Below, piece after piece: positions 5,739-11,623 of a DNA stretch of 11,623 nucleotides; the first letter of the stretch is position 1, and every line of letters starts with the position of its first letter. Source of the stretch: Candidatus Kerfeldbacteria bacterium (GTDB taxonomy: Bacteria; Patescibacteriota; Patescibacteriia; UBA9570); NCBI GenBank assembly GCA_003512175.1, contig DOSP01000014.1:25894-37516 (forward strand), in the 5' to 3' direction. The position numbers and the translations under genes were made by a program. The notes below the pieces were generated by a model. That model did no database searches. It was not told the origin of the DNA and saw nothing but the letters and a program-made list of their open reading frames with translations.

Positions 5739-7259
5739 ATGTCCTCTGATGATGAGCCTGACGCTTTTTCACAGCTAACCGAAGCCGTTCTCAGCAAACG
5801 TCCCATTTTGCGGGAATTGATGCAGAAGCATGGGCAAAAAACGCTTGCCGAGTATGCTTCGTTGTATATTGATGTCAACTTAAACCCCCCGATTCATCAG
5901 CGGCAAGATGAGTTGATCTCAACTATTCGTGATGATGTGGCAGCACGATTTGGGCAGACAGTTGGTCAGCAAGTTGCTAAACAATTGGAACGTTACTATT
6001 TTGTATCAACGAGTGATCACCATGGTCCCATTGTTGATTTTTCTTTTAGTAACGCCAATTTATTAGCGGCGGTGTCTCATGCCACACATCAGGATCCAGA
6101 CTTGGCCTATATTATTGTGTTAGCCTGTTCGAGCATTTCATTTCGCAATATCTCATTTCCACGGGGGTTAGCCTATCACGTTGTACAGGATGGAGTCAGT
6201 GATATTGAACGTGTGAGTTTTTTCCCGGCGAGCGCCCGTTCGTGTCCGGTCTTTAACTTTCGTGCCTATACCGCTAACGAAATTGAACAAGTAAAAAAAA
6301 CCATATACAAGAAACAGCATCAGTCTGACGTGACAGAAAAATTGATAGCACTGCTTGATGAAGTGTATTTGGATCCGACTGTGTTGGCTTGCCCGACGTT
6401 TACTGATCAAGTGACACTGACCAATGCGGCGATCTGGCGTAAGTTTTTTTTGCCACACACCCAGCCGACGGCTGAGCTGCTCTCACTTGAACAAGAAACC
6501 ATTGTTACACAATTATTGTTACGCTACCACCTTGATCAAGATACAAATATCAACCACATTTTATTTGATCCTACGTATGAGCCATTGATCCGACAATATT
6601 TCGATGGTATTATGGGCGCTTTTTCTACAGCAGAACACTCTGGCAGCTATTTATTTTGGGCGTTACCGCCACAAAGCAAGTATCGTCAACAATTATGGAA
6701 GAAGGGCAATACACTGACTACAGATGATGGTAGCTATCATGTGGCGCTGACGCCAGATGCCTTACGCGCGGCGTTTGAGCGCAAAGAAATTTTTCCGACC
6801 ACGATGTTAGATTTTTTTGTGTTATCTTTTTATTACGGCCTCAAATGTTTGGGTGGGTTTAACCAAATCAATTATCTCACCCACATGAAGAATGCGTATA
6901 TAAGAATGAATGTTGACCGGATGAATTACCGTAGCATCGAAGTGTGTGCGCGTGCCCAAACCAAAGAAATGAGTGATGGCTATCTGATAGCCTATGGGCA
7001 GCCACCAGCCGGTGGTGTGGTGCCAGTGAATGGGATTGATCTGTATCTGTACGGCGATAACCAGACATGGCCGAAGATTCAAGAGGTAGCCAATACTGTG
7101 ACAATCAATAATTCATTGTATCCTGCCATGCCAGAGTTTTATCGCTATGTCTATACCGAGCAAGAGCGCGATCCGGTATTAGCTGCGGTGACGCCAGAAC
7201 AGATTGTGATTCAAAACCAACTGCAGACTAAGCTCAAGGCGTGCCTGCAATTGCACTAG
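5739..7259 (+). CDS. Uncharacterised 506-residue cytosolic protein
   Basis: I do not recognise the family. The protein has no signal peptide or obvious transmembrane helix. It is a full-length, uninterrupted frame with sensible composition throughout, so it is a real gene. The N-terminus (1-10) is acidic. Notable stretches are 'YYFVSTSDHHGPIVDFSFSN' (86-105), in which S-D-H-H might bind metal or phosphate, 'ACSSISFRNISFPRGLAYH' (129-147), and 'MLDFFVLSFYYGLKCLGGFNQINYL' in the second half. A tail of about 20 residues ends in LQLH. Similar hypothetical proteins containing an S/A-D-H-H-G-P element are, to my recollection, typical of candidate-phyla genomes. The gene is flanked by the divergent VTT gene and overlaps tail to tail by 26 bp with the ATP-grasp gene. 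No Shine-Dalgarno was found. Function unknown. Confidence 0.85.
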   Translation: MSSDDEPDAFSQLTEAVLSKRPILRELMQKHGQKTLAEYASLYIDVNLNPPIHQRQDELISTIRDDVAARFGQTVGQQVAKQLERYYFVSTSDHHGPIVDFSFSNANLLAAVSHATHQDPDLAYIIVLACSSISFRNISFPRGLAYHVVQDGVSDIERVSFFPASARSCPVFNFRAYTANEIEQVKKTIYKKQHQSDVTEKLIALLDEVYLDPTVLACPTFTDQVTLTNAAIWRKFFLPHTQPTAELLSLEQETIVTQLLLRYHLDQDTNINHILFDPTYEPLIRQYFDGIMGAFSTAEHSGSYLFWALPPQSKYRQQLWKKGNTLTTDDGSYHVALTPDALRAAFERKEIFPTTMLDFFVLSFYYGLKCLGGFNQINYLTHMKNAYIRMNVDRMNYRSIEVCARAQTKEMSDGYLIAYGQPPAGGVVPVNGIDLYLYGDNQTWPKIQEVANTVTINNSLYPAMPEFYRYVYTEQERDPVLAAVTPEQIVIQNQLQTKLKACLQLH

Positions 7260-8166
7260 CCAGCGTTTCAAAAATATAGCTATGCAATTCATCATAGTAA
7301 GACCATTCGCGAAAGGGTAAACCTGGCCTGCTATTTAGTTCAACTAAATATGGTCGACCGTAGGCGTACATGAGATCAATCGTATAGATACGTGGGAAAA
7401 ATTTCTGAAAATGCTTGTCAATGTTTGGCACAAAGTCGAGCGCCCATTGTGGTACCTGATTCATTTTGAGCACAGTCAGAGACCCTCCCTGGGCGATATT
7501 GGCCAAATACCCATTGGGTTTGGGACGACGGTATTCAGCTAGTTTGGCGACACCATTAAAGATGTACAAACGCAAATCGTGTCTGCCTTCCACTAACCCA
7601 GGCATCCCAGTGGAGCAATCAATAAATTCTTGGACTAAGTAGGGCGCGTAGTGTGGATCGAGCTGATCATATTGAAAATGCTCTTTAGAGATTACCTGAA
7701 TGCCGTGTCCTTCCATACCGGTGACCGGCTTCAGTACCAGAAGGTCAGACGGAAAGTTCTTGATTGTTTCTTGCCAGTGGTCAGCCGGCAATGGGGCAGT
7801 CTTAGCCATATATTCTCTGAACAAACCATACGTTTTGAGCTTGTCTGCACAGATATCCATTAGTTCAGCGGCATTTACTCGCACCGCCGTCGGCTCTGTG
7901 TGTAGTGTAGAACCTTTGACGTACACAACATCAGCTTGGATCGGTTCCGCTACAGGCAAGAGACGCTCTCCGTCGAATTTCCAACCAGAGCGAAAACGCA
8001 TTTGACCCAGATAACTCTCTGGCCCGCGCACAATATATAAATCTACACCTTGTCTGGCACAGTGTTCGCTAAATCCTAGATACGACAAAAAATAGTTATA
8101 TTCATCAAACGGATAACCCATCGGTTCAGGCGCATCAAAGTAAACAACAAAGGTAGTGTGATTCAT
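7234..8166 (-). CDS. ATP-grasp domain protein (RimK/glutathione synthetase-like)
   Basis: The 310-residue protein has a pre-ATP-grasp domain (about 1-100) and an ATP-grasp core. Visible marks are 'DKLKTYGLFREYM' (108-120), 'VLKPVTGMEGHGIQVIS' (144-160) with K146 and the glycine-rich loop, hinge 'VQEFI' (178-182), 'HDLRLYIFNG' (196-205) with D197 and R199, D264 in 'YTIDLMYAYG', and the metal-binding E276-L-N278 in 'YLVELNSRPGLPF'. These are the residues expected for ATP and Mg2+ binding, so an active carboxylate-amine/thiol ligase is likely; the substrates cannot be inferred. The start at 8166 was chosen because upstream in-frame sequence runs through tRNA-Pro. The ATG lies 10 nt after the tRNA 3' end and shares its promoter, so translation may start on an RNA trimmed by tRNA processing. 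No Shine-Dalgarno. Confidence 0.9.
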   Translation of the reverse strand: MNHTTFVVYFDAPEPMGYPFDEYNYFLSYLGFSEHCARQGVDLYIVRGPESYLGQMRFRSGWKFDGERLLPVAEPIQADVVYVKGSTLHTEPTAVRVNAAELMDICADKLKTYGLFREYMAKTAPLPADHWQETIKNFPSDLLVLKPVTGMEGHGIQVISKEHFQYDQLDPHYAPYLVQEFIDCSTGMPGLVEGRHDLRLYIFNGVAKLAEYRRPKPNGYLANIAQGGSLTVLKMNQVPQWALDFVPNIDKHFQKFFPRIYTIDLMYAYGRPYLVELNSRPGLPFREWSYYDELHSYIFETLASAIAGTP

Positions 8167-8176
8167 AGCTCTATTG

Positions 8177-8249
8177 TCGGAGATCCGGGGCTCGAACCCG
8201 GGACCTTCTGGTCCCAAACCAGACGCGCTACCAACTGCGCTAATCTCCG
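8177..8249 (-). tRNA. tRNA-Pro(TGG)
   Basis: The minus strand folds with acceptor CGGAGAT/ATCTCCG (7 perfect pairs), D-arm GCGC-AGTTGGTA-GCGC, anticodon stem TCTGG/CCAGA with loop TTTGGGA (anticodon TGG), and T-arm CCGGG-TTCGAGC-CCCGG. Discriminator A; CCA is not encoded (CAA follows). It lies between the five-TM membrane protein gene and the ATP-grasp gene, all on one strand. Confidence 0.95.
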
Positions 8250-8260
8250 TAGGCTGCGAT

Positions 8261-8289
8261 ACTATAATGGATAATAACGGAAAAGGCAA
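8261..8289 (-). promoter_or_regulatory. Promoter for tRNA-Pro and the ATP-grasp gene
   Basis: On the minus strand TTGCCT (8289-8284) and TATAGT (8266-8261) are separated by exactly 17 bases (4/6 and 5/6 consensus matches). The start would be near 8254, a few bases before the tRNA. It overlaps the intergenic space after the membrane protein stop at 8293, so the tRNA-Pro/ATP-grasp pair need not depend on the upstream operon. Confidence 0.65.
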
Positions 8290-8292
8290 TAC

Positions 8293-9318
8293 TTACGTCT
8301 TTTGGTGATGTTTGACTAACACACGGATGATAAACCAAATGATGCTGGCTGCGGCGGTTCCAACCATGACCCAAATGAGTGGCCAGAGGTAAACTGCCAA
8401 AAGGGCAGTGAGGGCATTGTTAATGATTTCAACAATCGTGGTATCAAACGTGCCGGTAATCCACGGTAGAATAAACCGAGGCGCTAACCATACCAGTAGT
8501 ACAATCGGTCCAACCTCAATTGTCATAAACACATGCAACCAACCTAACCAACCAAAGGGTGTAAATCTTGGATGTAGACGAAGCAGAATTATGAAAATGA
8601 AGAATAATCCAATTGTTCCCCAACCTAACCAAATGACCCAATGTAACCATTTCCAATATAAGCGATACTGATCAACTTGTTGATTAATGAGTGCCAACTG
8701 AGCGTTTCCGCCACTAGCCACTACTTGCTGCTGGAGCAGGTCCTGAGCATTCACCGTATTAGGAATATTTTGCGTCAGCGCTTCACCAAAAGACATCGTT
8801 GCTGGTAGACATGTCATTGTAAACATAGTGCTGAAATCAAGTTCTCCTGTAGTAACAGCTCCTGGGTCTGTGGTCGAATCACACAGTGGGAGATCTTGGG
8901 TGAATTGGCCGAAACGTTCGTTAATGGCTGGAACTAACTGTTGCTTAGCGCTAGAAATATCAAGCTGGAGATCAAGTCGTTCAATTGGTTGATCTGTGCC
9001 CCACCAGCGACCTACTGCATCAACCAGTGTGTCTGTCAGACCATATACGGTAGCAGGCGAGAAAGCAGTCGACACAAACTCAGCTGTCGTTGTTGTATCC
9101 AATAGCACTTCCGCACCCTCTGTCTCCTGATTGTTTTCCATGTACGATACCACTAAACTAGGCAACTGTTCACCAAGCTCACTGGCACGAATGATTTGTT
9201 TGATGGTAGTAGGAGTGAACAACCGGTACAACGTCATCGTGCTAATCAGCAGGATTGGAAACAGCAAGATAATAATGAGGGCCAACACAACCGCCAAGAA
9301 TTTTTTCATCCCCTTCAT
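8293..9318 (-). CDS. Membrane protein with outside domain and four C-terminal TM helices
   Basis: The 341-residue protein starts with a lysine-led hydrophobic helix (about 7-30), followed by an extracytoplasmic domain (about 35-218). The domain contains two cysteines, C146 in 'DLPLCDST' and C170 in 'MTCLPATMS', likely a disulfide. Four transmembrane helices follow (about 226-247, 258-280, 300-316, 316-336), and the tail is basic (KHHQK). I recall similar unnamed proteins, with an N-terminal helix, an 'LPxC...CxP' outside domain and a C-terminal TM bundle, in Chloroflexi and candidate phyla; no function is known to me. An alternative start is codon 4, also ATG; a GGGG run directly abuts it, too close for a Shine-Dalgarno. 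It lies 36 nt downstream of tRNA-Phe and is probably read from the tRNA-Ile promoter. Confidence 0.85.
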   Translation of the reverse strand: MKGMKKFLAVVLALIIILLFPILLISTMTLYRLFTPTTIKQIIRASELGEQLPSLVVSYMENNQETEGAEVLLDTTTTAEFVSTAFSPATVYGLTDTLVDAVGRWWGTDQPIERLDLQLDISSAKQQLVPAINERFGQFTQDLPLCDSTTDPGAVTTGELDFSTMFTMTCLPATMSFGEALTQNIPNTVNAQDLLQQQVVASGGNAQLALINQQVDQYRLYWKWLHWVIWLGWGTIGLFFIFIILLRLHPRFTPFGWLGWLHVFMTIEVGPIVLLVWLAPRFILPWITGTFDTTIVEIINNALTALLAVYLWPLIWVMVGTAAASIIWFIIRVLVKHHQKT

Positions 9319-9354
9319 TGTAAGCTGTTCACTTCACTAGTGTCAAAGCGGTTG

Positions 9355-9426
9355 TGCCTGGGGCCAGGATTGAACTGGCGACGCAAGGATTTTCAGTCCT
9401 TCGCTCTACCACTGAGCTACCCAGGC
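9355..9426 (-). tRNA. tRNA-Phe(GAA)
   Basis: The minus strand gives acceptor GCCTGGG/CCCAGGC, D-arm GCTC-AGTGGTA-GAGC, anticodon stem AAGGA/TCCTT with loop CTGAAAA (anticodon GAA), and T-arm GCCAG-TTCAATC-CTGGC. Discriminator A; no CCA encoded (CAA follows). It is four bases downstream of the CCA of tRNA-Ile, so the two are almost certainly cotranscribed. Confidence 0.95.
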
Positions 9427-9430
9427 GTAC

Positions 9431-9507
9431 TGGTGGGCATATCTCGATTTGAACGAGAGACCTCAGTCTTATCAGGACTGCGCTCTAACCAACTGAGCTA
9501 TATGCCC
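9431..9507 (-). tRNA. tRNA-Ile(GAT) with encoded CCA
   Basis: The minus strand folds with acceptor GGGCATA/TATGCCC, D-arm GCTC-AGTTGGTTA-GAGC, anticodon stem CAGTC/GACTG with loop CTGATAA (anticodon GAT), and T-arm TCTCG-TTCAAAT-CGAGA. Discriminator A is followed by an encoded CCA (9433-9431), the only one of the four tRNAs here with it. In many bacteria this tRNA sits in the rRNA spacer; here it leads a tRNA-Ile/tRNA-Phe pair outside any rRNA operon. Confidence 0.95.
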
Positions 9508-9518
9508 GTAGCTTTCGG

Positions 9519-9546
9519 AGTATACCAAAAAGCTTATTTTATGCAA
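9519..9546 (-). promoter_or_regulatory. Extended -10 promoter for the tRNA-Ile/tRNA-Phe unit
   Basis: The minus strand has TATACT (9524-9519) preceded by TG-G, an extended -10 motif, and TTGCAT (9546-9541) at 16-bp spacing as a weak -35. The start would fall just before tRNA-Ile. The -35 overlaps the presumed ATG of the divergent glycosyltransferase gene. Confidence 0.6.
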
Positions 9547-10899
9547 GAGTGTTATCATAACGTTATGGTACTGCTATTCATTGTGTATGGGCTCATCTTG
9601 CGTGTCCGGGATCTTGGCGGACCATCCTATTGGATGGACGAAAGTTTTTCTATTGCCACCGCTCAAGCGCTGCTGCAAGGAGATTGGTTGGTGCGGTCAC
9701 CTTTGTACCACCTGCTGTTAGGAATTATTGGTGAGCTATCTGATTGGAACATTTACGTTTTGAGAGGCTTATCGCTAACCATCGGAGTAGCCATGCTGGT
9801 GGTGGGATACTCTATCTGCCAACGGTGGTTCACCAAACCAATCGCTATCACTTTTGCAGCACTGCTGAGTTTCTCTACTATCGAAATTGCGTGGTCACGC
9901 CAAATTCGCATGTATGTATTACTACAAGTACTCTTTTGGCTCAGTTTATTTTTTTATCAGCAATGGCGTACGAAGAAGATACATTGGATTATTCCACTAA
10001 TCAGTACTGTGGTCACAGTACTAACGCATGAGTTTGGTCTCTATCTATTTTGTGTGTATCTCTGGTACGAACTTGTACAACGCTTTCGTCGCCCTGTCAT
10101 TCCGTTTATCCTCACCCTCATGAGCGTATTTATTCTCACTCACGTCATCATGCCTACTGTGCCCTACGTGAATTACTGGTGGCACTATCTCTATTTTATT
10201 GGCGTACAGCAGAGTGGTTTTATTTTATTAGCCGTGTGTGGCGTCTATGTGCTCAGTAAAAAATATCAGTTACTCACTCAGTGGTTGGTTATGGCTTGGT
10301 TCGGCTGGCTCAGCTGCCTTAGTTTTATTGTACCACTTCTGCAATATCGTTATCTCTTTATGACTTTCCCAATCATCTTGCTGTTTGCTGCAACGGGGGG
10401 AGTATGGCTGTGGCAACAACGCTGGTTTGGAAAAATATTGCTCGGCGCTAGTATAAGTCTGATATTGGCGCAAGGGCAGCTGACGGTTATTCCACAATCA
10501 TTTTACAAACTTGAATCTGATCCAACCACTGCACCATTTAGCTATAAAACATTTACTCCACAGCCAAATTTTACCGCTGCCTACACCTTTCTGGCTGACT
10601 ATCCAACTACGCCGGTAGCAACGCCTTACCCGGTCGTTCATCAATTGTATACCGGTGAATGGCCAGATTATGTTGTGTTTGTGAATCTCACCGGTGGAAC
10701 GTATCCAACCATACCGGCTACCTATAGTGAACCAAGCCAATTACTAACCGGTGTTGAGATATTCCTAATTCTAGACCAATTTTCTGAGTACCGGTTAGAT
10801 GATCGTTGGGAGAGTATCATGGCACAGTCTGAAGTGATATGGGAGGACGAAAACCTTCCATGGTCAAGTTTGCGAATTTATCGTATAGTGCCTTTATGA
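9541..10899 (+). CDS. GT-C family membrane glycosyltransferase (PMT/ArnT-like)
   Basis: The 452-residue protein is a polytopic membrane enzyme of the GT-C fold that uses polyprenyl-phosphate sugars outside the membrane. The first helix (about 8-22) is followed by the outside loop 'YWMDESFSIATAQ' (30-42) with acidic D33-E34, the usual catalytic position, then 'DWLVRSPLYHLLLG' (48-61), the counterpart of the DxHPPLYYLLL motif, and 'AWSRQIRMYVLLQ', matching the S(Q/R)xxRMYxLL motif. About nine to ten more helices follow to about 300, then a soluble C-terminal domain. Length fits the family. The start is uncertain: 9541 or 9565, both lacking a Shine-Dalgarno. Upstream open frame is rejected because it crosses two tRNAs. 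The stop overlaps the start of the FnIII gene as ATGA, suggesting translational coupling. The target glycan or protein is unknown. Confidence 0.85.
   Translation: MQECYHNVMVLLFIVYGLILRVRDLGGPSYWMDESFSIATAQALLQGDWLVRSPLYHLLLGIIGELSDWNIYVLRGLSLTIGVAMLVVGYSICQRWFTKPIAITFAALLSFSTIEIAWSRQIRMYVLLQVLFWLSLFFYQQWRTKKIHWIIPLISTVVTVLTHEFGLYLFCVYLWYELVQRFRRPVIPFILTLMSVFILTHVIMPTVPYVNYWWHYLYFIGVQQSGFILLAVCGVYVLSKKYQLLTQWLVMAWFGWLSCLSFIVPLLQYRYLFMTFPIILLFAATGGVWLWQQRWFGKILLGASISLILAQGQLTVIPQSFYKLESDPTTAPFSYKTFTPQPNFTAAYTFLADYPTTPVATPYPVVHQLYTGEWPDYVVFVNLTGGTYPTIPATYSEPSQLLTGVEIFLILDQFSEYRLDDRWESIMAQSEVIWEDENLPWSSLRIYRIVPL
9556..9567. repeat. 12-bp perfect palindrome at the alternative start codon
   Basis: CATAACGTTATG is a perfect dyad lying 30-40 bases outside the divergent tRNA-Ile promoter and covering the alternative ATG (9565) of the glycosyltransferase. 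It could be an operator for the divergent pair; chance is also possible for 12 bp. Confidence 0.3.
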
Positions 10900-11597
10900 A
10901 TAGAGGGTTGGTTCTGGGCGTCAGTTTATTGGGAATCGGTTCATTATTAGCCACCGGCTTACGCTATAGTGGTGTGGCGTTCGGTTATGGCTATGGCTAT
11001 GGTACATGTACAGCAGATCGGCCGAATGGCCTGACTGCAGAATATGTAAATAACGACAAGCGAATTGAATTCAATTGGAATGCCGTTGAATTCTCAGATT
11101 GTGATGATACAACTGCAGCCTCGTATCGTCTGCAAGTCCGTAAATCAGATGCCACCTTGCTCCAGGATTATAGCGATATCACAAGTACCACCAAAAAGAT
11201 TTCTGCTAGCAGTTTACTCACGAATCATGCCTATAAATTCCGGGTGCGGGGTATCGCTGTTGATGATGAGAATACTGAATGGTCATTATATAAATCACTC
11301 CGTACCTTACCAAAGAAACCGGCTAAATTAAAAGTTACACAATTTTCTAGCACATCAGCCTACATCAGTTGGCGCAATATCGTCCGTAGCAATAAATTAC
11401 GCTATTACCAATTGGTGGTAAAGCGGGGAGACAAAGTTGTGTATAGTAAACGGGTGAAACTGGGTTTGCGCAAAAACCGGACCGGTACGCTGGTTGAGAA
11501 TCTGCGACCCGATGTACGTTATCGCGTGAAAGTTCGTGCGGTGGCGCGCAAAACGAGTAAGGGTTCCTACGCGAAACGGTATTTTACATTGGAATAA
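10896..11597 (+). CDS. Secreted protein with two fibronectin type III domains
   Basis: The 233-residue protein begins with a hydrophobic signal segment (about 4-21) and a Gly-Tyr repeat (FGYGYGYG, 29-36). Two FnIII domains follow, about 42-138 and 142-233. Domain 1 has core W61, 'YRLQVR' (78-83) and 'YKFRVRGI' (113-120) and ends 'TEWSLYKSLRT'. Domain 2 has W159, 'YYQLVVKRG' (170-178) and 'VRYRVKVRAVA' (207-217), the expected strand B, C and F positions. Domain 2 is strongly basic, which could bind acidic cell-wall polymer or nucleic acid. The start at 10896 overlaps the glycosyltransferase stop (ATGA); an earlier in-frame ATG would bury the signal peptide. Coupling suggests this protein may be a substrate of, or act with, the glycosyltransferase (inference). 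No Shine-Dalgarno. A palindrome follows ten bases after the stop. Confidence 0.85.
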   Translation: MNRGLVLGVSLLGIGSLLATGLRYSGVAFGYGYGYGTCTADRPNGLTAEYVNNDKRIEFNWNAVEFSDCDDTTAASYRLQVRKSDATLLQDYSDITSTTKKISASSLLTNHAYKFRVRGIAVDDENTEWSLYKSLRTLPKKPAKLKVTQFSSTSAYISWRNIVRSNKLRYYQLVVKRGDKVVYSKRVKLGLRKNRTGTLVENLRPDVRYRVKVRAVARKTSKGSYAKRYFTLE

Positions 11598-11601
11598 AAA
11601 A

Positions 11602-11623
11602 GTAGAGACGCGATTAATCGCGT
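11602..11623 (+). terminator. Truncated palindromic terminator-like element at window end
   Basis: ACGCGATTAATCGCGT (11608-11623) is a perfect 16-bp palindrome preceded by GTAGAG, which would pair with CTCTAC immediately beyond the window. The position, ten bases after the FnIII stop and following an A-run (11596-11601), fits a bidirectional intrinsic terminator (A-run, stem, expected T-run). The second half of the stem and the T-run are not in the window, so this is a partial call. Confidence 0.5.

Noticed and set aside
8167..8289. Upstream extension of the ATP-grasp frame
   Set aside because: It translates straight through tRNA-Pro; the ATP-grasp N-domain starts at 8166.
9196..9540. Upstream extension of the glycosyltransferase frame
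   Set aside because: It crosses tRNA-Phe, tRNA-Ile and the start of the membrane protein gene on the other strand and encodes no signal or membrane segment.
10839..10895. Earlier in-frame ATG starts for the FnIII protein
   Set aside because: They lie inside the glycosyltransferase gene and put 19 (10839) or 12 (10860) polar residues before the signal segment, while 10896 gives the common ATGA overlap.

Overview
The window looks like a compact genome of the Candidate Phyla Radiation (Patescibacteria) or something close to it. This is inferred from style, not from a marker gene. Genes are tightly packed with several tail-to-tail overlaps, most starts lack a Shine-Dalgarno sequence, tRNAs are scattered singly between small operons, and the proteins are typical of such cells (anchored or secreted beta-domain proteins, a PMT-like GT-C membrane glycosyltransferase, a TVP38/DedA-like membrane protein, an ATP-grasp enzyme, orphan proteins). 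TGA ends several genes, so the standard bacterial code fits. No rRNA, CRISPR array, transposase or integrase is visible.

Region A (1-3078) is accessory and unusual. Three copies of a repeat with the core CTCGGCCGGG-AAAA (positions 1-53, about 1241-1290, about 2364-2413) separate three gene units: a secreted two-domain DUF11/CARDB-like protein, a broken class I methyltransferase, and a GNAT-like protein. Between the methyltransferase remnant and the third repeat lies about 650 bp without a credible gene but packed with strong hairpins (1745-2397). I read it as a candidate large structured RNA on the + strand. Its last hairpin has its 3' half nearly repeated at positions 1-26, so a second copy may end exactly where the window begins.

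Region B (3134-5687): tRNA-Gly(TCC), a small DnaA-box-like cluster, an atypical short-chain dehydrogenase lacking the usual Tyr/Lys pair, a divergently transcribed membrane-anchored beta-rich protein, and a VTT-domain (TVP38/TMEM64) membrane protein that overlaps it tail to tail.

Region C (5739-9507): a 506-residue cytosolic orphan protein overlapping tail to tail with an ATP-grasp enzyme. The ATP-grasp gene begins only 10 nt after tRNA-Pro(TGG) and shares its promoter. Upstream of that pair is a five-TM membrane protein preceded by tRNA-Ile(GAT) and tRNA-Phe(GAA), so most of this strand looks like two tRNA-led transcription units.

Region D (9541-11623): a GT-C (PMT/ArnT-like) membrane glycosyltransferase whose stop overlaps the start (ATGA) of a secreted protein with two fibronectin type III domains. 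The window then ends inside a perfect palindrome that is probably half of a terminator. Both window ends fall in inverted repeats, which suggests it may be a whole contig broken at repeats.
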